NCBI GenBank assembly: GCA_011037195.1
Contig: JAAEAF010001589.1
Span: 87,442 to 151,441 of the forward strand
DNA from: Triatoma infestans
Taxonomy: Eukaryota > Arthropoda > Insecta > Hemiptera > Reduviidae
Direction of reading: 5' to 3'
Length of the DNA stretch: 64,000 bases
Every line of letters starts with the position of its first letter. Position 1 is the stretch's first letter. This document shows, one piece after another, positions 22,897-35,000 of the stretch. Position numbers and translations under genes: made by a program. The notes under the pieces are model-generated. The model searched no databases and was not told where the DNA came from. It saw only the letters and a program-made list of their open reading frames with translations.

Positions 22897-25800
22897 TTAT
22901 GAATAAGGAGTTCCCCAAGTCCTTTTCAATCCCAGGCGGTGAATTTTTTTTCCTATAGTATGAACTTGAAAACCAATTTTTGTAAGTTTTTCATCATCCA
23001 AAATCATTCGACCATCAAAAACATAAGCAGGTTTCATCATTTGCTCATAGATCTTTTCAAAGTTTAATGTCTGAAGATGATAAGAAAAGAATTTTTTTTT
23101 TTGTAATAAAAAATTATTTATGAATGCAGAAAAAAGATACTTAATTATTACTTACAACAAATTCATCCCATTCTGTACAAATCACAATTGCATGAGTGCC
23201 TTGCGTAGCCGAATATGCATTATCATAAACAGAAATTGAGTTTCTTACAATTTCTGGTTCATCAGTTACTGAAGGATGAGTCAAGTCTTCATAGATTTGA
23301 TTATGTTCAACCTTAAATAAATAACATATTATATTTTGGTGGATGATTTTTTAAATTATCTTTCCTCATCTTATTACATTAATTTTGCATTATTTATTCA
23401 ATTAATGTAATAAAAATCAGTACTAAGTAGATATTAGAAATGTGTTGAGGAAATACGAAAATATTAAGAGTGTACTACACATTTCTGTTTCATTTTTCAA
23501 GATAAACTGAACAATCGTATAAGCTTAATATATATATAAAATTAGATTTCTCTTCTTAAGAGCTCTACAGCTCACTGCCCAATGATAGGCAGTGCACTGA
23601 GAAGCCTCGGGGGCACAATAGATCTGTCAGGTCGCAGTGCAATATCTTCAACTGGAGATATTGAGCTCAGGACACTGAGCTCTTACCATCTTTATATAAT
23701 CCTTTTTTTGCAATTAAACAGAAATAAAAAATGAGTAGTTTACGTTTTATTGCTGCCTCATTAGACATTAAATAAATAAATAAAAAAAAAAGGCAACAAC
23801 CTTGGGATCGTATATATGCAACTTTGCTCCTTCATCAAGAAGAATTTTGCAAACATGTATGGCAGGAGATTCTCTTGTATCCCCAGTGTCTTTCTTAAAA
23901 GCAAAACCAAGTATAGCTATTCTTTTATCAGTAACGGTGTTAAATAGTGACTCTATCACTTTAGCAGAAAATCGTGATTTTTGGTATTCATTTATATCAA
24001 TTATCTGAAAAAAAAAAGCTCTATGTTTTAAACTCTAAATCATTCAAAATTTAATTTTGAATTAAAGGATGGTTTCTGAAATATTTTAAACTTAATGACA
24101 TATATACCTTCTGCCAATAAGCAGCCACTTCTGGAAGATTGAGGCATTCACAAATATAAACTAAATTAAGAATATCTTTTTGGAAACAGCTGCCGCCAAA
24201 ACCTGAAAAAAATTTTATTGATACTTTAATTTAAAAAAAAAAAATAGGAACTTTGGTCAAAATAGGCCAGAATCTGTGAAGAGCTTAGACTGCTCTCCCT
24301 TAAGGTTAATGTCCAGTTTTGTACGGTCTGTTAAGAACTTTTTAGGAATTGAATTTGTTTTAGTTTTTCTTTAGGATAGCTACATGAGCTCAGAAGGATG
24401 TGGATAGCTCACGGGTTTCGACGTTACCCACAGACTAATAATAAAATAAAAAATAAAAAGTCATTAATGTGTTTTTTAATTAAATAAATCACAGATATAA
24501 TTCTTACTTGTAATGAACTATTTGCATAAACATTTTCAAATGTTACGAACATTTGTGCACACTTACCAACAGAGGCTTGTAAAAACTTGGGACCAATCCT
24601 AGAGTCCATACCTACTGCTCTAGCTACTTCTGACACATCTGCACCTGTTGCTTCACACACTGCGGAAAGTGAATTTATACTAGAAATCCTCTGGGCCAAA
24701 AATGCATTTGCAGCCTTAAAAAATAAAATAATTACTTCAACCTACTAAAATAATTAGCGGTGCCCTATTAATTTTTTTTTTACATCAATATTAGAATGAA
24801 AATCATTGAATAAATATATTAGAGAACTTACTAGTTTTGAAAGCTCTGATGACCATGTATTTGTAGTAATAATATTTGTTCTGGGAATCCAATGCTGGTA
24901 AACCCAACACAGTTCTTCTATGGCACGTCTTCCATCTTCTGTTTCTTCTCCACCAATTAGTACTCGATCCGCATATAACAGGTTTTCAATTGCTGTACCT
25001 TCTGAGAGAAATTCTGGATTGGATAAAATCTAAAATATAGATACGGAATTTTTACATAGAATTTGACAATACAGGTGCGGAAATTATGGTCGTTACATTT
25101 AACTGACGACCAATTTATATTGTAAGAAGACGAAATGGGCATTGAGACTATGGCTATAGGATGTTATCAATAAATGCAGCTAAAACGAAATACTTGGTGG
25201 TGATAATCTTGGGAAATAAAAAAAATATAAAACACTCACATATTTAAGTATTGTTGTGGTGATTGGTTCCGCAGAGCTGAAAAGCATCAGAGACATTTTC
25301 CGTAGTAGCTTGCTTCATTTTGTGGTCATCGACCGGTTTCGGGCGTTCGCCCATCTTCAGGATGCGTTTTTCAGACAGTGTGACAACACATACTTGCACA
25401 GAGCAAATTCAGTTTACACACTCTTTGTTCTGGGAATCCAATGCTGGTAAACCCAACACGGTTCTTCTATGGCACGTCTTCCATCTTCTGTTTCTTCTCC
25501 ACCAATTAATACTCGATCCGCATATAACAGGTTTTTAATTGCTATACCTTCTGAGAGAGAGAGTGTGTGTGTGTATGTGTGAGTGGAGAGTGTATAAACT
25601 GAATTTGCTCTGTGGAAGTCTGTGTTGTCACACTGTCTGAAAAACGCATCCTGAAGATGGGCGAACGCCCGAAACCGGAAAATGTCTCTTGATATTTAAT
25701 TGTTTTAGAACAATGGATAGTGAAGATAATGGCGGCACAATAAGAAGTTGATTCAGAGAATTGGCCAACGAAGAACAACTACCAAATAGTTAAAGAGCAT

Positions 25801-28385
25801 TCTGAACTATGGGAGATGAATCAAAACTATAATCGCGGATAAGGGCTACGAAAATGGATTTCTGGAGAAGATGCTATAAAAAAACAAGAACGGATATAGG
25901 AACGCCGAAGTCAGAAACGAGATCGGTATAGACTTAGTTACTGCGGAAAGAGTAGACATAAAGAGGCCAGAAAGGACAGGTTCAAAGAATGACAAAGACT
26001 AGTGGCCTAAAAAAATTATGGAATTGTCGCCTACTAACGAAAGAAAAAGAGCAGATCGAACTATGCCTGGAAAAAGAAGTGAAGGAATCAATGAGAAACA
26101 AAAGAATCAAGGGAAGGTGACTGGCGCAATAAAATGAAAGGAATTAGAATGAGAGGTATGACAAGCTGTAAACTACAACTTGCTATAATAGTAACAGGTA
26201 ATCATGGTCTTGAAATAAGTGAACAAAAATAATTTGCTATGTTTTCCGGTAGAATGAGTGCTATATCTATATATGAATGTGAATAAAGCGACCGAAATAA
26301 GCAGACAGGCAGAGAAAACACCACAGCCAAAAACTTTCTTTTCTATTATCGGGACCGCCCAGAATCAATTCAATCAATTTTCCTTGAAATTAATAACTTC
26401 TTTCTAAAATTTGTCATGAATGCAAACTTCCTGTTTCAGAAGTAGAAAAATAAAAATTGTATATATCGATTGGTTTGGTTTTACATAATTCAGTCTACCT
26501 CTATTTATAATGAACAATATCAAGTATATTGGTTCAGTTGATTATAGCTGCCTGAAGGGGTTGCTAATGCAAAAAAATTACTGTTAAATATTATTACATG
26601 CCAAGAAGTCCTTAAGTTTGGTAAAAAAAAATAATAATTATACAATACGAACGGACTTTCAACATGGAAGCCAGACCATTTTCAAGTTAACACACAACTC
26701 AATCTAAATCTCATTCATAATGTATAATAAACTTTTTGATACAAAACTTATGGACTTTTTATTATATAATACTTCCTTATTTTTATAAAAGTTCTAAATC
26801 CCAAAAAAACAAATCAAAATTGTTAATAATATCAAGCACATACTAATAATAATGGATGCCTAAAGATATTTTTCTGTATTGAAGATAAACCGACAGCTAA
26901 GAACAAGGTAAAGTAAATGTAAACTAACTTGGTAGCTAACTCCTGGTCTGTGATTGGCCCTCAAGATATTCATTATACTTTCGGCGGCTCTCACTGGGAC
27001 GGTGCTTTTTTCTACAACTATTTTGTCACCTGTGGCTACATCAGCTATCATTCTAGCAGCTGATTCTACATACTTCAAATCGGCTGCTCTGCCCTAAAAA
27101 ATAGAAAAAGATATATTAATAAAAAAATATTTGCGTGTAAGTTCGCGGTCCATTGCAGCTTGAATTCTTTTGTTTGGTTCTGCGAAGTGGAATCAAGTAG
27201 TAAGGTTACAATGGAATGTAAAATGTGACTTTAATTTACATAAATCGTCATTTAATGAGCTAATGAAGAATGTCCGAAGTCGGTTAGGGAAGCAAAAAAA
27301 AAAAAAAAATCAAGCATTAAGACTGTGAATCTAACTACTACCAACTCAATAATTACTTTATAAAAGTTATTAATGACAAATAATAATAAGTTTAGCTGAT
27401 CTGAATTCATTCAAATGAGAAGCCTAATTCGTAATTGCAAATGTTCCTCTTAGCTCGCCAAACCTATTTATCATTTATTATGGAAAAATAAATAACAAAG
27501 ATAAAAAAGGACATAAAATAACTATGGATTATATGCTGGCGACATTTTTAATTTCACCAGTCTAATTTACTCTATTAGAATTCCAAGACCAGATAACCAT
27601 GTAACAGTGATATTTCAAGCAGAACAAAAGCCGGAAGCTATGATAAATATTTTTATATATAGTTTAAAAGATGATCTAGTTTCTGCGGAATTTTAAGTAG
27701 CTGAATTGCTAATTTATTGGCAATTTGCTTTCTAATAGAATCTCTGAGTCGCACGAAATGTTATATGGTTTCTTTTTTTAAAAACATGACCTCAACATGA
27801 AATGATGAAGTCACGGATACATTTGATGTCAAGGTAAATTTCAGTGTAAAATGCTTATACAATATTATGCAGGAATAAGTCCTTGCAGGATGAAAAGAAT
27901 AATTTTCTACCACTTGATGAAAAGATATACTTTCAGTTTTCTAAGTAATGTAGTCTAGATAATTATAAAATAACCATGCTGCTTGGCCAGGCCAAATAGG
28001 TATACCTTGCCATTCCCAAACGTTTTTGTAGGAGTATTAACTGAAATAAATATCAGATCTGCTTCCTGAATAGCCTTCTCTATGTCAGTAGAGAAAAACA
28101 AATTTTTTCTTCGACAATGCTGTACAACATCGTCTAATCCAGGCTGTAAATTTAAAGAATTGAATGTTTTAATTAATCCAATTAAGTAATAAATTATTAT
28201 GGATAATTACGAAAACATAGCACAACCTCATATATGGGCAATTTATCTGAATTCCATTGGGCAATTCTTTCTTTACTTTTATCAACCACTGTAACTGAAA
28301 TATCCGGACATTTCAAAGCGATTACACTACATGTAGGCCCACCTACATAGCCAGCACCTATGCAACAAATTTTTCTTATCACCAT
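22897..28385 (-). CDS. sgl: UDP-glucose 6-dehydrogenase, 9 exons, 478 aa
   Basis: Cytosolic enzyme oxidising UDP-glucose to UDP-glucuronate with 2 NAD+. It supplies glycosaminoglycan (heparan/chondroitin) synthesis. Exons in transcript order: 28385-28227, 28143-28006, 27093-26929, 25029-24832, 24714-24567, 24202-24108, 24004-23801, 23311-23156, 23070-22897. All have AG/GT junctions and the phases sum to 479 codons including TAA. Motifs: Rossmann GAGYVGGPT at residue 9 or so; [45 protein letters not shown]; catalytic Cys in [37 protein letters not shown] near the C-terminus. The length is close to the fly enzyme and lacks the longer tail of the human one. A 3' splice-like site (TTTTCTAG) about 20 nt before the ATG suggests an upstream 5' UTR exon. 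Confidence 0.96.
23556..23700 (+). repeat. SINE body fragment
   Basis: GAGCTCTACAGCTCACTGCCC and GCAGTGCACTGAGAAGCCTC match the body of the SINE at 3500-3712. No tRNA-like head is present. It sits in UGDH intron 7. Confidence 0.55.
24108..24202 (-). CDS. sgl: UGDH exon 6 with the catalytic cysteine
   Basis: Starts inside the Gly codon of [10 protein letters not shown]. The Cys in GGSC is the nucleophile that forms the thiohemiacetal/thioester intermediate in UGDH enzymes. Acceptor TTTCAG, donor AAG|GTATAT. Confidence 0.93.
25327..25364 (-). ncRNA. Candidate type I hammerhead ribozyme, left arm
   Basis: The minus strand reads CATC, CTGAAGA, a hairpin (GGGCG-AA-CGCCC), GAAACCGGTC, GATG. CUGANGA and GAAA boxes are intact. 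ACCGGT can form a palindromic helix III that keeps the conserved A-U pair, and GUC is followed by GATG, which pairs with CATC as helix I. This is the most complete hammerhead match in the window. Palindromic helix III implies activity as a dimer. Confidence 0.65.
25424..25558 (-). pseudogene. Truncated copy of UGDH exon 4
   Basis: Matches 24875-25009 over 135 bp with four differences, all transitions, in the same orientation as the gene. It covers about two thirds of the 198-bp exon and lacks both splice sites, so it cannot substitute for exon 4. In the frame of the real exon it stays open, but that is likely just youth. It ends exactly at the inverted arms of the foldback element. Confidence 0.9.
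25646..25680 (+). ncRNA. Hammerhead-type core lacking its cleavage site, right arm
   Basis: CTGAAGA at 25651-25657, the same GGGCG-AA-CGCCC hairpin, then GAAACCGG followed directly by AAAATG. The TC and the helix I strand present in the left arm are gone, consistent with a deletion between short CGG repeats. It should not self-cleave. Confidence 0.5.
25815..26180 (+). mobile_element. RTE-type non-LTR retrotransposon 3' fragment
   Basis: The broken frame reads pieces typical of the C-terminal end of these LINE ORFs: a [15 protein letters not shown] stretch, [18 protein letters not shown], then a GKVTGA-like end. Many stops. It lies just beyond the foldback element in UGDH intron 3. A related fragment of the same type is at 39115-39410. 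Confidence 0.55.
26181..26928. other. Remainder of UGDH intron 3
   Basis: AT-rich, with no recognised element, before exon 3. Confidence 0.4.
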
Positions 28386-28405
28386 ATCCTTTCTGCGTGG
28401 GCGCT

Positions 28406-31300
28406 AGAAAAGAGAGATTACCATTACTTCAATTCTAAAAAGCACTATACATCATTAAGCAAGAAAAAAGCAGAATGCATGCAGATACTCTGAATATACA
28501 TGATTATGCCCTCTACTTATATGTCCAAATTAATATCTGCTCGACAACAATGAAAACAAAAAAATGTATTTACCAACTAATTGTAAAAAAAAAACATAGC
28601 CCAGGTTTTAGACGATGGCGATGCCCATAAGGAGGGGAAGCTCACTTGTATGAACTTCCGAACAGCCTGAGTTCATACATTCTTACAGCATTTTTTCCCC
28701 ACTTAAAAAAAACAATAAAGCAGTTTGGACATGCGCATCTTCATCTTGTAAGTTTTAAGAATTAAGGGTCATGAAAGACTTCGAATGACAGGAATTATTG
28801 GTCTCCATTCGTTTTCCCCCTATAATAAAACCGAATAATATTTTATCTAACTTTATTTAAATTCTTTTGAGCTTTTTAAAGTCCTAAATTAGCTGCACTC
28901 ACATAACTCTGAAGCTGCATCACTAAGTTTCAGAACTACCTAAATATGAAATGACTATTCTGTAAACTGAGGTGAAGTTTTCTTAGCATAGAGAGAAACA
29001 TATATCTTCTTAAAAAAATTATAAATTCAATTCAAAATTTTAACAGGAATTGAAACAATTAAGCGTAGGTGCATTTGAATAAGCATTCGTTCACACATTG
29101 GGACAGGTTGCTCCCAACCTGTTTGACGCAGGCCTGGTAAACACAACAATTTTTCGTAAATTGGTTCCCCCAGTCAATTAATTTTGAAGTGATCCAATTA
29201 CTCTAATATTTAATCGAGAAGGCCAAGCTCAAAATTGCAAATGAAAATAGCTCTTTTGATTTTACTTATTGTGTACTTTATTGAATTAAAAACAGGCACC
29301 AATAACTCCTGACCGCTATTTAAATGCTTTGAAGAATGCACTTCTTTTTATAAAATCTACAACGTAATGGAAGGAGTACTATTATGGAAAAATAAGCTTT
29401 TATTTTTCGTAATATTTACCAAATACAAAGTTGTTTTAACTAAGTTTTTACACTTTCCCAGTGTCTTTATTGTTTTAACATTAACATTTCATTAGAAGTA
29501 AAAGGTTAGAAATTAACAGAAGTTGGTACCGAATATTTCCCTTATTACAAAGAAAAGCAAAACTTGCTACTTTAGAATGCTACTAACACTGTAGTAGAAT
29601 GAAACCTACGCACCAACTAAGGTTGGCCTCAATATGTATGTAGTTGGATACTTCAAACACCAATTAAATATTTCTCATTAAACTTTTGAATTAAATTAAT
29701 AAGGTTTTTACAATTATTTTAGTAAATCTTACTATCTATTCTAAGAAAACTTCATCTCATTTTACAATGTAAGCCATTTCATATTAGTTGTGAAGATGTG
29801 ATGAGGTAACATTTAAATTATTTACATTGAGCGAGTAAAATCAAAACAAAAATTTTTGAATTTAAATAAATTGTAGTCAGCTTAAAAAAAGTCATAGAAT
29901 TCAGAAACCTAAGTGCTTAAGTAGTTTCACTTTTTCAATGTAAAACTATGGTTTTAGTTTCAAAGTCACTTATAGAAGTTTAACTGGCTATTTTACATAA
30001 CCTATTCATAAATACATAATACATATATGTCTGGGCAAAAGCGTATGTTGCTGGAACCAAATCCTTGTTTCTTTGAAACATCGACAAGATATAGTCAATT
30101 GTTGGAAGCATAGATCCGGCTTTTTATGACACATTTGTAGTAAAAACTAAAATTTTATGTATACGGTATTTTTGTAATTCAAATTTGATATGTAAAATAT
30201 ACGTTAATATGAGAAATATACGTTAACACGTTAACATTTTTTCCTGAAAGTTCAACCTAGAGAATAAAATTAATTAAAAAGCTACGTTTTTTTCTTTTTA
30301 TAATTTTTACATATTTACAAACTATTTATTTAAGTGCATTTTGTTTTAAAATTTCAACTTAATAATGCAGCGAGTCATTTGTGATTTATAATTATATATA
30401 TAGAAGGCACAAGCTCGATTATGTTGTCTTTGTACTAGTGTGCAGTAAGAAATAGGTAGGAGCTGTACTGAACAGTTATACGCAAAAACGTGATATGGAA
30501 GTGAAAAATGAGAGCAAAATTACGCGTTTTAGTGTAAAATTTATATTCCTTGGAAGAAATTCAGGTAGATAATAATCCAAACGATGTTTTTTTTGTAGGA
30601 CGGTTTTCGTACTAACGGGATTTGTGTTTTTCTTTCAGATATAATTACTTTAAAACTGTTAATTCTGGATCAATGTTAGTGGTACATTTCAGCAATATGG
30701 AGGTTGAAGGAACATACTTTTGTGATTCTCGTTTTTAACTAAATGGTTTAAACCTTATGGATTTCACATAAACTAGGCCCTAATTTCTAGTAATTTGTTT
30801 TTGAAACCTCTTTAGTATGGGAGTGAATGGTAAGTAGTAACAGTGATACTAATTTAATCATCTTTTCTTAATATAAGCAATCATATTTACTTTTAATTAT
30901 GACCATTAATTAGTATAATTCTATTATGAATTCATTTGTACCCTATGATTTATAATTTTGTCAAGTTTTTTTACCATTATTTACGAAAGTAAATTGAAAA
31001 TATGCTACACCCAAATGTAAATTCATATAGAATTGGAGGAATTATGAGTTGATGATTTTTATGAAATTTAATTCTTAATTAAGGACAAATTTTCTCTGTT
31101 TTAAATTGTAGAGAACTTTTAAACAGATGAAGAACTTTTATAAGCTGCCCCAAAAATTAATTCTTTTTAAATAATAAATTTTGTTTTACTTTAATATATT
31201 TAAGTTACCAAATTAATAAAATAAAATAATTGTGAGGGTTATATTGTTTGTTATGAGTAGTTACCAGTAATCGCGCAGGCGCTCCTATCGGCCTAGCTAT
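28406..31300. other. Intergenic region between divergent UGDH and HMGA-like genes
   Basis: AT-rich sequence that must contain the UGDH promoter and first noncoding exon and upstream sequence of the HMGA-like gene. No ORF, RNA gene or recognised repeat was found. Confidence 0.4.
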
Positions 31301-31309
31301 ACTTTAATA

Positions 31310-31425
31310 CAACCTAGCCGACTACACTTCTCTCTATCCTATGTAGAGGGAAGTATTGCCGTCCTCTCTAATATTGTTGGTGCGTTACCAGTCTGCAGTT
31401 CTCGGACAACTTATTCCATTTATTT
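31310..31425 (+). other. Possible noncoding first exon of the HMGA-like gene
   Basis: A less AT-rich island with a strong donor TTT|GTAAGT at 31425/31426. It can pair with the acceptor TGTCTTTTTCAG ending at 31972, 28 nt before the HMGA ATG. The start is arbitrary. A CpG-rich run (GCGCGCGCGC) lies at 31915-31930, close to the coding exon, and could instead mark the promoter. Confidence 0.35.
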
Positions 31426-32000
31426 GTAAGTATTATAAATTTTATCTGACCTTCTTGATTATTTCCGCATTGTTATATATTTTTTCCTAATTTTTCAAAA
31501 ATATTTTATACCGAAACAATTTCGTTTCAACTGGAAACTAATAAATCTAAATCAGGAGCTATGGCGTCATGGACGCTGCTTCATTCTCGCATTCTTGAAG
31601 CTGTATCATCTGAATAAGATTAATTACAATAATTGTAAACATATTCTTTTAAGAAAAAATAATTGTTAAAAAAATCAATTATTTAATTAAAAAATATTTT
31701 GTTTATTTTGGATGTTTATATATTGCAGTATTAAAAAAATGGCTATGTTCAATAAGAAGAGAGGCAATAAATAGCTAAAGCCATTAATTTTAATGCGTAC
31801 TTCACAGCCTTTTTTTTTTGCCTGAAATTAGAATTTTAATTATTGCAGGAAAAAAGTATTATTTTTGTGGTAAGTAAAAATTAGGGGTTATCTGTGACCG
31901 TTGGGATGGGCTTGGCGCCCGCGCGCGCGCTTTTTAGAAATTCAAGAAAGTAATCGGCAGTGTCTTTTTCAGATATTTGACAGCCATCCTGTAGTGAAAG

Positions 32001-35000
32001 ATGTCTGACGATGGATCTCCAGCGGTAGAAAAGAAAAGAGGTCGGCCAAAAGCTGCTGAGGCATGTAAAATATAAATTAAATTATTTTAGCTAGTACAGC
32101 TTGAGCAAAAGAAGAATATTTCTTTTTTTTAAAATCACTGTTTGAAACCTGGATAACAACTTTTATTTTCTCTCTCCAATCCAATCGCTAAGAGAGAACT
32201 GGTTTAACAAATAAAAATAAACTGATTCAGTTTCTTGAATTTTATTATTAGGTTTAAATGTAAAATATAACCTGTGAAATTACTTTGAGATTGAAGTGTT
32301 TGTTAAAAAATGTAGACAAACAATTTTTTTGTGAGCTTTTCCTCTAAAACTGTGTTTCAAGATAAATTAATTTGATTTTTTTAAATATTCTGTTATAAGT
32401 AGATCAGGAATCGATATGTATTTTTTAATATAATATATACAATTGAAATTTATGTACAAACAATCAAAATTAGGATTCAATAATCAAATTTAAAAAAAAA
32501 AAAATCTAAGCAGGCGATGCGCAAAAAAAAATTATAAAATGGCTGCTGTTAGTTATCTAATTGCGTGCTTTTATGTTAAATTTATGACTACATTCAAGTA
32601 TGTTAATTTGTGTTGCATTTATATTGTTGATGGTACTTTTTATAAATAAGATTATGAAAGCCGTTAGCATTCTGATGAACATTTCAAAAAAAAAGTTATG
32701 AACTTTTTTGTTAGGTAAAACTGAAACTTATAAAGGACTCCACTTTCGATTAACTAAAATATCGATCTGCCTTATACACTGAAGCCATCAATTTATTTCG
32801 CCAAATCTGTTTCCGTTATCCCTCCATACAGGTTTTTTTATATCTTAAAAATCAAATAAGACAATATTAAATGTATATGGACTTATCTAGAGATAGTCTG
32901 TATTTTTAACAGATTATTTATTGTTTGTGAATAATGGTACTATGGGACGATATAATTACCCAACTCCGTATCCTTCTTTGGGAGAGGTTTGTTCTAAATG
33001 AATGTCAATAAAGCTGTTATTATTATTATTATTATTATTATTTATAGTTTATATTTAATGATTTGCATTATTTAAATTAAATTTATCTACGAACGGTTAT
33101 ATTTATTTGTTGGGCCTTAGGTATAATACTTAGCAAATCATAAAAGTAACTTCTTTGTGATTTGCAGGAATCTGGAACAAAGGAATCTAAAAAAAGAGGT
33201 CGACAGTCACTAGAAAAAAAAGATAAAAAAGAAGATGGAGAAGTACCAGCAAAACGCGGTAGAGGGAGACCCAAAGGATCAGTGAAGAAGGGTAATAAAG
33301 GTAAAGTGAAGGTAAGACTGTTGCTATTAATATTTAAAAGACTTCTTAGACATGTTGGTAGCATTTGAAATTGAATCTATTTGCGATGACCGCGTGAAAA
33401 TTCTAAAAAATCCGTATAAATGAAACAGGATTTTATTTTTGCTCGTTAATTTATTTATCGATTTTTAATATTTTAATGATTTATGAGACACAAGAATTTG
33501 TTCTTTGTATGCTCCAGCTGGACATCTCAATAGAATTTGTAACCTTCATTTGATAGTAATGTGTAAGTTTGTTAATATGATTATTTGTGCAATAGATTTT
33601 TATTGATAAAGGGAGGCGAGCCTCGTACCACCTTGACCTACACTAAGAGGTCGGTCCCCTATGGTTACAGCACACCCTTCAGCTTCGTTTTTCATGCCTA
33701 GCAAAGCTGAAGGCGGATCTTGGTCATGAAGCCCATGGCTTCGGTGTTGCTTGTTCCTAGTTGAAAAAAACCTTGTCCTCATCAGGCCGGCACTTTTACA
33801 GAGGATTTTTTCCTCGACCTTACAGAATCGGCATAGCGCGTTGTCTGCAAGTAGTAGTTGCTACATGTGTCTATTCAACCTATACCCCTATTACCCTTAT
33901 ATCCCTTCGGCACCGGTTCAAGTAGGTCTCTATTGAATTTAGGCAATTGTCTCTTAATAAAGAATTCAGCCTGCCTCTGTCCTGGTGTTCTCTTCCATAT
34001 CGCAGACCCTGTTTTTCTATCTAACTTTTGACAGACGTTTGAATCAGGCTCCAGGAAAACCCGCAGAAGGGTTCGGGGCCTATAAAGGTATCCTTCGAGC
34101 ACTTTCTCGCTAGGACATCCGGCTTCTTTAATATAAACCCCGCATGTCCCGTTACCAAGGGGCGTGTTAGCTTATTTCGAGCACCCACCTCGGTTAGGCT
34201 GTTAGACAGTCCAACACCCGTCTCGAGACTATTTGGTGTGCCTATAAAGCTGCTTGGCTCTCGGAGTATATGGCCACTCTCCTTCTCTCCAATCCTTGCC
34301 TTATAATTTCCTTAGCGTAAACTTGTAACGCACTACTTCGGCCTCTCAGACCGGGCGTATTTCCCCAGACTGTCCTTGATCTTAACTTTAGGCCTGCCTC
34401 CGTAATCTGCAGCTCTAACCCCAGTCTTGGAGCCCTCTGTATACCAGACCGAATTGCCGAGCAGAGGGAGGTCACTGTCACATTCGCCTGTTCCGTATGA
34501 CAATATGGAAGGCCCCCTCATAATAAAGCCTAAGTTATGGTTAATAGTCATGCCTAGAGGTGATGGGTGGCGGCGCCTGCAGGAGTACCTGAAGTTCCAA
34601 TCCGGCTCTGTCTCGAAGAGTATGTATAGTGGTGGTAAATTAAGGAGGACCTCCAATGTCACAGTCGGGGCGGTTTTCATGACTCCTGTGGACCCAGACA
34701 TGCTTGCCTTTGGATCGCATTCAGCTTTTCCTTCGCCCCTTTCTGCAGAGTCTTGGTCCAGCAAGCCACCGTCCAATATGTGATCTTGAGTCTAAGACCC
34801 TGGTTTAACCCAAACGGTCAAACTTGGGCGCAAGCCCCAGAATCTCCTACAAAGCTGTCTTCACCTACCAAATGACACATTGGCGTTGTATACGATATGT
34901 TGATTCTAAATGATTTTGCGGCCAAACATAATCCCCAGGTACTTAGCCTCCAGCGCAAATGGAACCGTAATGTTAATTGGAATTAAATATTCTGCCAAGA

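Larger units (their letters stand above)
25284..25694. mobile_element. Foldback element with hammerhead cores in both arms and a captured UGDH exon fragment
   Basis: Left arm 25284-25423 and right arm about 25586-25694 are near-perfect inverted repeats (for example ATGGGCGAACGCCCGAAACC, ACTGTCTGAAAAACGCATCC, CAAATTCAGTTTA). The only large difference is about 30 bp next to CCGG that is present at left and absent at right. Between the arms sit a 135-bp copy of UGDH exon 4 and a short GT repeat, nothing else. It lies in UGDH intron 3, 255 bp upstream (in gene order) of the real exon 4. No transposase or other ORF. Class is uncertain: a Penelope-related non-autonomous element or a foldback generated by rearrangement are both possible. 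Confidence 0.75.

Noticed and set aside
25256..25538. Functional alternative UGDH exon 4
   Set aside because: The copy covers only 135 of 198 bp, has no splice sites and is enclosed by inverted repeats.
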